DNA of 64,000 nt from Batillaria attramentaria (Eukaryota > Mollusca > Gastropoda > Batillariidae). This document shows, piece after piece, positions 41,617 to 54,968 of the stretch. The notes under the pieces were generated by a model. That model was not told where the DNA came from and searched no databases. It saw only the letters and a program-made list of their open reading frames with translations. Position 1 is the stretch's first letter, and the number at the start of each line of letters is the position of its first letter. The position numbers and the translations under genes were made by a program. The DNA is taken from contig JACVVK020000013.1 in the NCBI GenBank assembly GCA_018292915.2, positions 767,501-831,500 on the forward strand. Reading direction: 5' to 3'.

Positions 41617-42022
41617 GGGTGCCTTACTAGTTAGTGAAGTGGAGGGACTCGGAGGAGGCAAAGGATACAAACTAGATATAAATTGACGAAAGGTTCCTCC
41701 ATCGTATTGCGTTGCTTATTGTCTGATGAAGAAAAGTGGAAATCAGTATCTCATTATAGCACCCACAAACGGCAACACTTGGACCCAAAGATAATGATGT
41801 TGAAACTGCATAATGATAGTGTGGTTTTTCACAACGTGTTCGACTTATCGACATGTTTTTCTTTTGTTGAAAATTATGGTACTTACTGCCAAGAAAAGAA
41901 TGCACATAATTATAGCATCATGTGGTCAAGATATTTGACTGCAGAATACTACTTCGTCCCTTTTTCCGAGTCGATTGACCGAACTTGAGTTGCTCCCCCT
42001 GGTCTGAAACTTGAACTGTATA

Positions 42023-42025
<3 letters not shown>

Positions 42026-42080
<55 letters not shown>
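42026..42080 (+). repeat. (GA)n microsatellite in gene 3 3' UTR region
   Basis: About 27 units between the stop codon and the first candidate poly(A) signal. Confidence 0.95.
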
Positions 42081-42082
<2 letters not shown>

Positions 42083-42151
42083 ACCCATTATGAGTACTGT
42101 CAACGAGTACTGTAACTGGATACAGCGAATTTTTGTGTGATTTGTCAGACG

Positions 42152-42157
42152 AATAAA
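42152..42157 (+). terminator. Candidate poly(A) signal, gene 3 (proximal)
   Basis: AATAAA followed by GTGTTCGTGTTGT, a GT-rich downstream element. A second AATAAA is at 42555. Confidence 0.5.
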
Positions 42158-43040
42158 GTGTTCGTGTTGTAAGCAGAAAGCTGCTTTGGTAGTAAGCGGG
42201 ACGGTACTATACTGTGAAAAAAAAAATCCCCGAGCAAACAAAACTTCCCACCCCCAGACTCTCCAGCAAACAATCGACAAACAAAACCCCTCACTTGCAG
42301 GGGTTTTCATTCTTGGTTTTATAGTGTCGTTTAGTTCCTTACCAATTTCAAGTCATGCGACGTCTCCTTGTGTAGCCTACTTAACCTGTTCCTTATTTTA
42401 AAAGGAAGCTATGCCATGTCAATAGGTGGGGCATGATTATACGGTGTGTTTTGTAGGTGTGTGCGATTTTAGAGTTCAGTTGTACTTTTCTGATGCCCGT
42501 GTACACGCGAAACACACAAATTTTGTAAATCTGTTTCATTGAATAACCTGGTTTAATAAAGACAAAACAGATGAACTGTAGACGTGTTCATGTTTTCACT
42601 GCTCTTCTCTTAACGTTCACCGAGAGACTTTACTGGCCGACTCACTGAGCTATAATTAGTTTGTAATCCTTTACATTTAAACTAGAGACATGAAATTATG
42701 AATCGTGCGTCAGTTGATTACTGATATTTTGCCTTCAGGCGACAGGTCTGATGAGCGCGTATAAACACCGAGGATACATGGCTATGTAAGTACATGAAGC
42801 AGAATAAATCATCAGAAGAAATGCATTTTGTAAAATTAACTTGCTCGTTTGCGCAGTGTACAGAGAGGCTGAAACTGTGTAACTGACGAAGTTGACTGTG
42901 CACGCTCAACAGTGGAAGAATAATTTTAAATACACTGTTTGAAGACTTTGTGTAAAAAGAGCAGCGCTTTTTTGAACGAAGAAACTATAGTTTCCTAAGT
43001 TTGGAAATGTAACCCTGATGACGAGAACCTCACGAATAAC

Positions 43041-43116
43041 ATGAAACCTACCTTGTCAGTCAACATTGGCCAGTACTTCATCTGGGTTTTTGTCTTTATC
43101 AACACGTGCAGTGCAG
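43041..43116 (+). CDS. Gene 4 exon 1: signal peptide
   Basis: 76 bp, [13 protein letters not shown] then [11 protein letters not shown], donor GTAAGA, phase 1. Confidence 0.85.
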
Positions 43117-45741
43117 GTAAGAGTGAAATGATTGCACATTTATTAAACTACGGAGTACTTACGAGAACTCTGTGGCTGCTATCTTTGTGCTGGCTGCCCT
43201 GCCCCCCCTGCCCCCCCCCCCCCCGCTCCATCCTCTCCCCCTCCCCCCCCCCCCCCCCGGCTTAACTCTTAAACGTGATGCCGGTTCAGTGTTTCTGTGT
43301 ATCAGAGCAATACAACATGCAGTTAATATGTTCACAAGGACACACACAAAAAAATTATATTCTGCACTCTGTCTTTGTTTAGATTAGCCAGACTTCCATA
43401 AGAAAAACAACAAAAAACCCACAGCCGTTAGATTCTTTCTGCGTCTGTACGTCCGTCTGCTTTGAGCACTGTATATCACAGGAACACCCAAAACTTTACT
43501 GGATACTGTGCAGATACATGTTCGTCTCATCCTTGTCGGAACGGTGGAACCTGTAGATCTGTGCCTAAACTTCCTTCTGAAACACAAGATGTGGGATATT
43601 TCTGTCTGTGTCGAGCTCATTACACTGGCTCTCACTGCCAACTACGTGAGTATATAATATGGGTATAATGCTATTAGTTACGACAGGTTATATACGCCCT
43701 GTTCATGTTTTTATTATGTTATTATCGTTTAAGCCCCCGGTGAATCAACAGATCGTGTTCCTCATGTGTATATCGGGGCTGTGTACAGAACATAGTTCAG
43801 TTTACCATATCATAGCAAGTGTGACACAATCATACATTAATATTGAGTCGGACAACTTAAAATGTAAAACAAGACAAAACAACAACAAAAACAACAACAA
43901 CAACAACAAGATTGCACAGAAATAATTAATGATCTGCACAATAATCATCTACATAAAATAATATTTTCATAATAATAAATAATGTGGTCTATTCCCACAG
44001 GCAGTTACTGTTACCCAAACCCGTGTCGACATGGTGGACTGTGCACGTCAAGCGCCTACGGTTACCGCTGTGAATGCCCACGACGCTTCTCTGGCATGCA
44101 TTGCGAAAGACGTATCTTTTGGCCAAAGTAACTTAGTAGACACTACTGCACGAATATGTTGTTATTCAATACACATCGTAGCCTGCCACGTTCAGACAAC
44201 AATAATTACATCACTATGTGTTTAATACCCAGTTTCGGAAGTACGCAACAATTACAATTCTTGCGAATATGACGTATATATCTTTTTGATCTACCGATAC
44301 GACTTAATATCAAGACATCAACACGTACCGAAGCACCGTCACGTCACGTGGACGGTTCAGGTTTCATCCCGTGGTGGACTGATTTTAGACGACTTTCCCC
44401 TTACGTTTCCATCTTCGGTCCAAGCAGAGACATTGTCTAGCCCTGGCAAAAGTTACATAGGTGAAGAGCTTAAGAACAACACAGGTTTGTTGCTTTTCCT
44501 CAATGTCCTCAACAGTGTTATGCCCAAGAAGCCCTTGCCAGAACGGAGGAGAATGCGTGTACCGCAAGGGCAACTACAGATGCTATTGCCCGACCGGCTT
44601 TCGTGGAAGGCAGTGCCAAACACGTAAGCATTTACATGATTAGTGGGGGAGATTATCAAACTTCCAAATTAAATTGTGAGGACCACATAAAGTGCCAGTA
44701 GTATTTCAGTTACTGGAGCACTCACGTAGATTTTTGCCAGACTAAGTTCTGGTATAATGGTTTCACTTGTCCATACCCCCCCCCCCCTCTCTCTCTCTCT
44801 CTCTGGACAGAATCAGTATTACATATAGTGATAGTATCAATGACGACGACGACAGAAAACAAAAAAGAAAATAACAACTACAACGGCAACTACGACGGTA
44901 GCGAAGATGACAAAAGAAAAAGAGGCAACGACACAACGTCTTGAAACTGGTGTACAACCCTTTAATATTTGCAGCGGACGGTGCATCAGAAATACCAACT
45001 GTTCACAGTTCCATCCGTGTCATCAGTGGCGACAAGCAAACCCCGGCGACAGGAAACAGCACCTCTTACGGGTCTCAAATCGTGCTGGTGATCTTTCTGG
45101 TCTTCGTCTGCGGGATGGCTGTGGTGGCTGTAGTCTGCGGCGCCTGCAGCTCCAACGTGGGCTGCTGTCTACACTCCATACGACGAGGCACACGCAACAG
45201 ACAGACTTCCCTAGTCAACGCCGAGAGGCACCGTATCGATGTCATCGAGGAGCTCCGGCAGACTATCAGACGAGAGCGCATCCAAGCTGGAAACAGGCCA
45301 AGCCAAGGGGTGACCTACTCTGGAGTTGTTAGAAGTACATGTAGAACTGTCACACTGTTCCTGAGAGACGCGTTGCATACTCAAAGGGTGGGGGATCTGA
45401 TACAAGAACAACATTCGCGTGGAGAAAACCAGGTAATATTCCCTGTGGGAGGAAACGACACAGGACAGTTTCAACAACAGGACCTCGGTGATCTTCAAGA
45501 TGGACGTGAAGAAAGTGGAGGGGCAGCGGCTGCTGCAACGCTGTTGTGCGACTCAGACCTACCCCCTCCGTACTGTTCAGTGGTCAGCCCCAAAGTGCAG
45601 AGTGAAGCGGATTCGCCGCCGTCCTACCAGGAAGCCATACTCCTCTTACCGCCGGCACCAGATCTGCGTGACTTGTTCCACGGGTCCGATGCAGGCGAAA
45701 GACGCTGCTCATTTGATAATGCTCATGATACGTGTGTTTGA
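43041..45741 (+). CDS. Gene 4: three-EGF single-pass membrane protein with PPxY tail (complete)
   Basis: Five exons, 43041-43116, 43514-43645, 44001-44111, 44516-44623 and 44975-45741, with phase 1 introns throughout, give 397 residues. Signal peptide 1-25 (core [13 protein letters not shown]). Three EGF repeats follow ([36 protein letters not shown]). The stalk has NST and the helix is at about 177-200 ([20 protein letters not shown]), followed by Cys residues ([11 protein letters not shown]) that could be palmitoylated (inference). The tail is long, Gln/Glu-rich, and ends with LPPPYCSV at 338 and PPSYQEA at 357. Same architecture and intron phases as genes 2 and 3, so a tandem paralog. Confidence 0.9.
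43514..43645 (+). CDS. Gene 4 EGF repeat 1
   Basis: 132-bp phase 1-1 exon, [13 protein letters not shown] then [12 protein letters not shown], long middle loop as in gene 3 EGF 1. Confidence 0.92.
44001..44111 (+). CDS. Gene 4 EGF repeat 2
   Basis: 111-bp phase 1-1 exon, [13 protein letters not shown] then [12 protein letters not shown]; donor GTATCT. Confidence 0.9.
44516..44623 (+). CDS. Gene 4 EGF repeat 3
   Basis: 108-bp phase 1-1 exon, [13 protein letters not shown] then [12 protein letters not shown]; donor GTAAGC. Confidence 0.92.
44975..45741 (+). CDS. Gene 4 terminal exon: transmembrane segment and dual-PPxY tail
   Basis: 767 bp, acceptor ATTTGCAG. Contains stalk, one helix, Cys-rich juxtamembrane stretch, a charged helix-prone region ([13 protein letters not shown]), then the two PPxY motifs; stop at 45741. 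Confidence 0.9.
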
Positions 45742-47003
45742 AACTCTTGAATCTGGAGATGCAAGGAAAACTCATCAGTAAACCGCAAACAAAAAATAAG
45801 CTTATGCGACTTTGGGGGTGCTTCCCTTAGTATGACACGTCGTATGATGTGGATGATTACACGGCCGGCACCGCAGGTGCCGTAGTTCCCGGGCCTGGTT
45901 AATGCCGGGATATTTATGACAGGAAGCGTGGAATGCGGCCCTGTCCCGCAGTCCCAAACCACATGGACCTCCACAGCATCATCTTACTATCATCCTCATC
46001 TCCATCATCATGCATAAGAAAAATTGTCCCGGCTTCCGAGTCCTCCGTGGGTTCCACCCATGACCTGGGAGGAACATCACTGGAGCTGGCAAAGAGTTGG
46101 GACAGAAAACAAAGCTTATGCCTTTGGTTTTAAATTTTGCGGGAAACAGTGGTTTTCTGTTCTCTTTTTTTTTCTCTCTCACATATCGCACACATAGAAG
46201 TGACATAGTGAGTACCGGGGACAGCTGAAGACGAAAACCACATTCTGTTCCCGGACAATGCCCGATGTACAAGGGCATACTCCCAAATATATTTAAAACT
46301 GTTGCACCTTGCATTGAGAAATCATTGCTTGTAAGAAAGCTTCATGCACTAGACAACTAGCATGGTTTTTGTGTAAATGTTTTGAATTGAGGAAAAATTT
46401 GATGAGCAGCTGAAAAATTCTGTCCCACACTGGCAGTTTAGACCTTCCCGTAAACTTTTGTACCTCTTTCACTGTTTCCACTGTTTCATTGTCTATTTAC
46501 TTTACCACCTCTCACCTGATGATAATGGCCGCCGTGCCAATGTCAATTAAAAACTTTCGATTTCGACTTCGACATAGTGTCATAGTCGACTAACAATACA
46601 CTGAAGTATTCAATAAGACATTAGTAACATACATATTTGGATGACTTAGTTGGATAAACCAAATGCAAAACACACTAAACAAACAACTAAAGAGTGTTTT
46701 TTAAAAATATTGTTTAACTAGTTGCTGAGCATAACTCTTCACGTTCTTGAGTTGCTAAGCATAATGTAGGGAAACAGCCCAGCTAATTACTGACTTAGTG
46801 TGTTGTATTGTCGACGTGTACAATTGTTTTGTTAATGTTTGTAAATCCTTCTTTTTTACAAGGAAAACATGTCACTTGAACATACATTCACCTCTACTGC
46901 GTCTCACAAGTCTAGCACCACCACCACCACTCTCCACCAACCACAAAAAACACACCCCAAAGCAGGTGCACTACAAGGGAGCTAACTGAAAAAAAGCGAT
47001 TGC
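45742..47003. other. Intergenic, gene 4 3' flank
   Basis: No coding exon recognised. An ATTAAA followed by CTTTCGATTTCGACTTCGAC at about 46543 looks like a retroposon tail or weak poly(A) signal. Confidence 0.5.
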
Positions 47004-47669
47004 TAGACTCCAGAGTGCAGTCCCTTTTCGGCGGGGCGTGAAAATGTGACTGCTTACAGCCAGCGCCATTTTCAAAAATGGCGAAATTTTTTTTTAGAAA
47101 AGCGAAGACTTGTGTGTCATATGAATCGATTTGAAACGAAGTCTTGAATATCCGACCACTTTTCGTTTGGGCAAAATCTTTGCCAGCGGACAATTATTGT
47201 TGCGCTTTGATGGCACTGTTTACGTGGTACACTGATCCAACAGGATGTGAGTAAACGGCAAGGGGGTTGCACTCTGACAGACCAAGGTGTTGCACTCTTC
47301 AGGCAAGTATTATTGCACGGTGCATACGATCACGTACCTGCCTTGTAGTGGAATAAGAGACGATTACAAAAGCATACACACCCGTGCTCTAGGACTGAAT
47401 GTAATAATAGAACTGTCCATTCAGACAGAGACATGTTATGTATGTCCTTGATTCAGAAACACGCCTACTTTCACTCTGAAGACAGCCTGCCATCACTTGC
47501 GCCATTGAGCATCCCTCTGGGTTCAAAGCTGGTCAAGGATGACATAGTGAGCGACCTTGTGTTTGAGAGCACCGAGACAATTTAGGCCCATCACGGTAGC
47601 GCAGTGAGCGCCATTTCCCCACCGTGCACAAGAGGTACTTTCCACTGACAGACTGTGCCCCAGAGAGTG
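47004..47669 (-). mobile_element. 666-bp element, intact solo copy with 9-bp TSD
   Basis: Exact 9-bp duplication AGCGATTGC at 46995-47003 and 47670-47678. In element orientation it starts CACTCTCTGGGGCACAG and ends GCACTCTGGAGTCTA. Contains a GCGCCATTTT/AAAATGGCG palindrome near the 3' end. Nine-base duplications are typical of Mutator-like elements, but the ends are only about half matched as inverted repeats, so at best a non-TIR MULE-like class. Confidence 0.85.
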
Positions 47670-49845
47670 AGCGATTGCCAACAGAGGTTGTTTCCCTTGT
47701 TCAGTCAGAGGGCTACTCGCCATTGTTTTCTCCCAAACAAGGACGAGCTGTTCGTTTTATTTATTATCCTTTGCCAGTGTTGCTGAATAGGCAATGGCCT
47801 GATATTCCTCAGCTCTACTGGTCAACGGTAATCCATCAACGTACCAAACAAACAGTTACGTTTGACCCTAAAAGAACTCTCCAACGTGAAGTGTGAAAAT
47901 TGCACTGAAAAGTTATCGTCTGCTGATTGCTTGTTCTTTGCACAGTGAATGTCGCACAGAAGCAAAATCAAAATGCTGAACCGGAATGACAAACGACAGT
48001 CTGTTTGTATGAACTTAAATATAAGGTATGTGAATGAAAACCGTTTCAATGGTCGACTGTCTACTGCCCTTCAAGGCACAAGTCAAACCAGAGACCTACA
48101 TATGTAGGTCCCTGGTCAAACCAAGCCTGGAAGTGAAAAGGTATTGAAGGACATTTTGAAGACGAGTTAGTCACGTCTGGCTCGTCTTGTACTGAGTCAG
48201 CGGTGAACTTAGTGAACTAATCCCCTGACAACAGAACTATTGGTTATTGATTCCCTACACATTGGATGGTTGATTATTGTTTCAGTGTCGCCCTTTGCCT
48301 GTGTCTGTCTGTCGCAGTGACTCGGTGTCACTAGAAGGGAAGGAGGGTATGGGGAGGGGGGGGGGTTCACGTGGCTAAGAGATCGAGGCCAATCATTTAA
48401 ATGAGCATAGAGGCTTTTTCCCAGTTACATGACCCAAAGCGCCGAAAACTGAACCTAACACACACGCTCACATGAATCAGGCGTATTTACTCACCGTCAC
48501 AGGGCACGCACATTACAGACGTGTACGGTCAGGTGACGCAAAGGGTCAGTTCATGACATGACATATGGGCCTGTGCTAAGTTTTCGAAATTAGCATTGCA
48601 TTTTCTTTTTACTACTGGTTTTGTTGTTGTGTGTTGTTTTCGCAAGCTAAACATTTCTAAAGCTATGCCAGAGAAAGACGATCCACTAAGAGGAATGGTG
48701 GCACACGCATCATAGTTTTTGAATTACTTCAGTGCTTTCATTGGATCTCATGAAACGAGTTCTTTTCATTTTTTTAGGGGTGGTGGTGGTGGTGGTTGTG
48801 GTGGGTGGGTAAGTGGGTGGTGGGGGGTCGATGCAAAGGTTTACAACGTATGGCTGTTAGGTAAACAATACTGTTGTACAAACTGTTTTCAACAGAAATT
48901 ATGGTTGCCCGGAGAATGAATTACTCGTTAGAACTGAACTGCGCTTTGCCAATATCTGCACATCTTCAATTAAATGTCCTAATAACGTATATTTGTGCAA
49001 TGTGGTAATCCTATTTGTGCTAGTAAGCCTACGAAAAACTACCCTGCAGTCTAATTCCCTGCCCCATAGTTTGTACAGCCTATTATTCCTACAATCCTTC
49101 ACGTTTGTTTGTAGTTAACCGTACATTCTTCCGATGATTAGCAAAGACCCGTTCCACAAGCACGGCCTGTGAAGATATCACACCTCAGGTGTCATCACTA
49201 ATCCCGGTCTCAAAACAAATGGTCGCAGGTTATCTCCTAGTTGAAAGACAGGTGGCAGATAGTGGACAAAACTACACGGGGTATCCCCGGTCGCTTGTAT
49301 TGATCGCCTTTGCGATTCATTCGGGGTGGGCGCCTTTGGAGATTCACCCGTCGCTCTGCTGCACTCATTATTGGCAAGCAGACCCCTAAAGCCGGCTATT
49401 CTTGGTATCATGAGACTTAACTGTCCCTCACGGGAGGCAGATGTTATCCGCGGTAATCCTTGCTGATCGGACTGACACTGGCGTCTGCATGCCGTCAGGA
49501 TCTAGACATGTCCCCGGGGTTGTCTTTACAACGAGAACGAGATTGTGACGAACGTAGAACTGAGAACTGATTACGTCTATGTTCTCTTGTCCAATGTTTA
49601 GCTTGTTTTGCTGGTAACCCGTTACGATTTATGGGGGTTTAGAACATGGGCATGTCAACAATATATAATTTTCTTCTTTTCCCACACTGTCCAGTTTGTT
49701 AGTCGTCGTGTGGGACGACCGCGTTAGGCAAGAGAGTATAACTTCATAAACATTACTTATCCGTACTTTCTATTTTATTTTCCCGGCATATCTAAAGAGC
49801 GTCATTAACTATATGGATACGTCTACAATGAAAATGTTCTAAAGT

Positions 49846-49852
<7 letters not shown>

Positions 49853-49889
<37 letters not shown>
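49853..49889 (+). repeat. (GA)n microsatellite, intergenic
   Basis: About 18 units in otherwise featureless intergenic sequence. Confidence 0.95.
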
Positions 49890-49891
<2 letters not shown>

Positions 49892-50654
49892 CAGTGTAAT
49901 CTAGGGCTCAAGTCGTGAACAACGCACTGACAAACATGTCTTGAGTTAAATCAGCTACAATGTTCCAATGTCTGACCCATCCTCCCGAAATAACAACGGC
50001 ATCACGACAACACCATAGAACGAGGTCTAGGAATAGTGTCTTACACAACTGCGAGAAACCTGATTTTCTGATGCGCATATTGTTTTATACCGGGGATAAG
50101 GGCAAACTTCTCTGCGAATTAGGGTTCACACCATGACTGCGGTTCATGTTCGTTGGGTGATCTTTTCAGGGATTATACGCTGCTAGTTTTGGCCAAAAGC
50201 CACCCTGAAGTCCAAAGTATCCAGCACCGCGAGCAATGATAGGCTACAAACACTATCTAGTGTACACACACAGATTTACAATTTACCGCCAATATATATT
50301 TTAATTTCCCTGCGATGGCCACCGAAATACTTTAGTATCTGTGGTTGTTGGCACCTGTTTTTACGTAAACGTCATCGACGAGTTGAGGTTGACCAACGGA
50401 ATATCAGCAGGCGGCTGTATCGAGGCCTGATAAGGGAGTGGGAATAAGTCAAATATATGAGACCGTCACTAATCTGCCTTGATTTGAAGAGCTGAGGCAC
50501 ACCGTCCCTCTCGGGGGGAAACGAAGACCGTGGTCAGCATTGAAAAACCCTGATAGTGTGTGCAAGAAGGTAAGCATTCGTTTAGTCTTGGTCTTGAATA
50601 TGATTAAACCGAGAAAAGTGGAAGTGTCAAAACCCAGTTTGTTTTCATTATTAT

Positions 50655-50760
50655 TTTAAGAATAAGAATAAGAATAACTTTATTAATCCCCTCAGGGAAA
50701 TTTATGGTGTACAGCTCTTGACATAAGAACAGAATCTCCACTGATGTAAAAAAAAAACAT
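50655..50760 (-). repeat. LINE-type 3' tail
   Basis: AATAACTTTATTAATCCCCTCAGGGAAATT after (AAGAAT)n; on the minus strand this is a CCCTGAGGGGATTAATAAAG end with an ATTCTT microsatellite tail, typical of CR1/L2-like ends (inference). Confidence 0.5.
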
Positions 50761-51892
50761 CAACCATGCAACCACACGCACTCTTCACTCATACACCCAT
50801 CACATACACTCATGGCAGTAATACTATAAATGATTAAGAACAACATTTCTAAAGAACTGAATTTAATAATTAAGAACAGAACTATAATTCAAAAACATAA
50901 TACTACTACAGTTTACATGGAGCTTTGGTAAATCTCCATATTAAATCAATCATGCTTTACACATTCCTCTGCACATCCACACATCACATGCACACACACA
51001 CTCAGCCATAGTCATACACTCTACACTTGCATACCTCCACGCCACTTATCACCTGATGAAATACATTTTGATCAGATAGCTTATGCATATTACCAGTCGT
51101 TGTCGTTCTATCTGCGTGGTAATTTCGTGGTCTTCATTAGACACAGGGTCAATTATAGGGAGCAGCAAATTGGCAGTTTTAGAAGAGAGCCACATTTCTT
51201 CGTCAGACTGTTTAAAAGAGAAATCAACATATTTTTGCAGTAATTGTGGGTCGTGATTATTGCGTTTTCGTTTTATTCATGAAATTTGAAACAATAAGTA
51301 ATGTTCGTACTTCATCTGATGTAGATTTGTTAGAAATACGTAGTAGTGAGACTTGGAAAAACTATTTCATCTGCAGAGACAAGGTTTTGTAGATCAGCTT
51401 TTGATTAGCTCTCTCAAATATTGACCAGAGGGACACTTTGAGTTTCATAAGGTCAAATAACTGGTAAGGGCGAGTAAAACAAAATATGCGAGTAATGCCG
51501 ACTACTATAGATTACCACAATACACAATTACAGAAATTGCTTTTGCAGAAAATCGTTGAAAGAGTTAGTTCTCCATAAAAATACTGAAACTTTCAGTCGA
51601 ATGCACTTATCATTTGATAGGCATTGGCTTGTCTTGATGTATATATGTATTCTCAATGGCAGAGTCGCTTCGAAGGCTCGTGGATAGTGCGTGTACCACG
51701 TCTCTAACAGGACAAATGCATAGTCACCTGCGCGGTGTCAGTGATATGCTAATATCTTAAAACTTACGGACAACACCTCGTACGTCTAGTATCTGAGTAC
51801 AGTATACAAAAAAGGATTATAATACAATGGTAGAATAAATCCATTCTTTATGCTAATCAAACACAGGGCAGCACCATCAAAAAAGTGACAAA

Positions 51893-51944
51893 CAAACAAA
51901 CAAACAAACAAACAAACAAACAAACAAACAAACAAACAAACAAT
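51893..51944 (+). repeat. (ACAA)n microsatellite upstream of gene 5
   Basis: About 13 AAAC units 60 bp before the gene 5 start codon; not present upstream of gene 1. Confidence 0.95.
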
Positions 51945-52004
51945 AATGTTGATGTTCGTGGAACTGTTATTCTTCCTTCCGCTGTCTTCATACAGCTGGT
52001 CATC

Positions 52005-52481
52005 ATGGCCGCTTCAAACTGCTTGATGTGCTTCCTTGTCGTGTGTTTATCGGCTGGCCAAGTGCACACAACTGATTCGAGTTACGCAATACCTGAAAAC
52101 AAACGTTTCAGTGGCGCCGCTATGTTTTTTGAGTTCATCGAGGCAAAATACGGCGACGACATATACAAGGTACAAACGCTGTTTTTTTTTTTTTTCTTTC
52201 TCTCTCTGTTCTCTCTGTTTTCTCGGGGAGCCGGGGTGGTCGAATGGTAGAGCGTTGGACTTCTAATGCTCGGGTCGTGAGTTCGATCCCGGCTGGGGCC
52301 AAATATTTGTGCTGGCTTTTTCATCGTTGCCCCGTCTTTGATATCACCTTATGTGGTGGAAAAGGACGTTAAACCCACAAACACCCACCCACCCACCCCT
52401 CTGTTTTCTCATCTCTCATCTTGAAAGTTAAGTTACTTTTTAAAAAAAGTTGTTTCCTCGAGCGTCTTTCTATTTGTTTGT

Positions 52482-52562
<81 letters not shown>

Positions 52563-53932
52563 AAGCTTTCTGTACTTACGCCTAGAGAAAATAACCCGTA
52601 GACCAAAGAAACAAAAGTTGCCTTTGGATTCAGGGTAGGATGTTTCGGATGAGGGTGAAGACACGTGCCTATGTTGACAGGAATAGCAGAATAAAAACGG
52701 AAACTGTGCCAAATAGCACTGCCTACCCGCGGTACGGTTTGAGTGTTCTTTCTTTATTGTTAAACATTTCTTGTCTTGGTTGTTATCTATGTGAACTAGT
52801 ACTTGCAATGATTACACTTTCCGTGCACATAGAGGCGTGGACACGCTTTTGTATGAATAAATGAGTTAACATCAATTCGAAAAAACACAGGGGATAACGT
52901 CGACTGTGTCACGTGACTTAAACGTCCACGAATTTTAGACTTCGGATGAGAACCAGTTATGATGGTTCGTGCATGTAGAGTTTTCTGTCTATGGCCTTCA
53001 CCCAGCTTTTCTCCAGTAGGTAACAACGGCGTCAGATAGTATGGGCCTATGTGTCAGTGAGAAACACAATTACAAAGTCTGAGTCTTAAGTCCGAGAGGA
53101 CATTGTTTTCTTCACATATTTTCCCTGTATGTCTGAGAGTCTGAGAAAGTGTTCATACTGAGTCATCCTCCCTCCTCACCACAATGTCTCTCTTGGGATC
53201 AATGAATATATACGTAACTTAGAAGTAAACTTCAAAACAAGTTAACGAACCATTGCAACACTTTTTTTCTCATGAGTTAAACATCAGCAAGATCATATTT
53301 TTTGTTGTATTTGTGTGTGTGAGGTTCGTGTGACTGTGATCACTGGCTGGGTACTGGGAAAAGGACCATGTGGACCAGGCTGTGGACCAGGCGATGTCGA
53401 CAAACAGACGCACGACAGACGCCTGCAGATCATCGCGAACACTCATGATCCTGTCATCTTCGGCAACTGGTCTACTGAACGGAAGCTAACCGTTACCTCT
53501 CATGCCGAGTTCAAGGACATAACGGACGTTGTCACCCAAAACATTCAAGGTTTGTTTTTACGAAGGGCAGGCTGCTGAATCGAAAGGTTCACAAGAAAGA
53601 AAGAAAGAAAAAGACGACAAGAAAGAAAGACACAGAGGAATAAATAAATCAGTTAAGTGGCCGCCGAATCCAAAATCCTAAAACTCACGAAACCTGCCGA
53701 ATAGGCCATTTTTCTGTGTCCATCTTAGCACAATCAGGTTGGTGGCAAAAACTACCCAGTCAGTAACTTTTCAGGTGACATGTTGTTCTTTCTCAGAGTT
53801 GATCAGTAATTCCATCGGGACAACACAACGACTTTACCGCTTTACCGCTTTAGATTATAGAGCGGCGTTGTTGTTCTGCCAGTCAGGATTTTATTTTTTT
53901 ATATGGTGCTGCCACAAACACGTATGACCGTG

Positions 53933-54010
<78 letters not shown>

Positions 54011-54357
54011 AATGTCAGGACGAGTGGCGTCTGTTAGTTCAAGACTCGACTTCGAACAGGAGATTGCTCACTTTGACGTTGACATCGACAAGCGCTACTC
54101 GTACACGGACGTTGGGTAAGTGTAGCAATGAAGCATCTTGGCAGGATTACGTAGACTCGGTGGACTCACTATAACAACAGAGAAGAGAACAAACGATCAC
54201 TAGAGTACTGGGGACGGTCGGTGTTTATGTGGGGTAAGGGGGGGGGGGGGGATTTACCACTTACTCAGAACTACTGTCTGAGCGTTGGCAACTTGTAAAA
54301 CTAAAATTGCACTGTATTGTGGAAACGAAGCTATATTTTCAGTCGCTTTTATTTTGG

Positions 54358-54432
<75 letters not shown>

Positions 54433-54900
54433 CGTACGCACACATGGTCATTTTCTGAAATTTTCACACAGCTGCACTGGCTTTGGATGGAGGGATACTT
54501 CCTTGAACATTGTCGGGCATTCCAATGCTGCCGAATACACAATGCAGGTAAAGATCAAGTCACTCAGACGCAGTGACACAGGCATGCCCAACAACAGCCC
54601 GAAGGCGCTCTACAGGCCCATGTACAGGTACAGTAACACCAGACAGCACATTAATTTTTGCTTTTTCTGTTCTCCATGCAATTCCACCATGACGTCCGTG
54701 GAAAGTTAATAAATTCCTCGTAAATTGCATTTGCTGAGTTGATGAGCTGATTATTTTGTCTAAGTCTAAAGACGTCCAGAACAGAAAGACAATGTACAAC
54801 AGCAGCTACAAACGCGGTCAGTCTAGTCAACAAACCAAATGGCCAGTCAATCCAAAGCAGAGATGGGGGTTGTGTTGCTCCGAAATCTGCCCCCCCCCTT

Positions 54901-54968
<68 letters not shown>

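Larger units (their letters stand above)
47680..51850. other. Intergenic, nothing recognised apart from listed repeats
   Basis: Open frames are short and unsupported by splice logic or motifs. Only the GA array at 49853 and the LINE-like tail at 50655 stand out. Confidence 0.6.

Noticed and set aside
44907..45332. 141-residue plus ORF overlapping gene 4 terminal exon
   Set aside because: Different frame from the transmembrane-PPxY frame that matches the upstream exon phase and paralogs.
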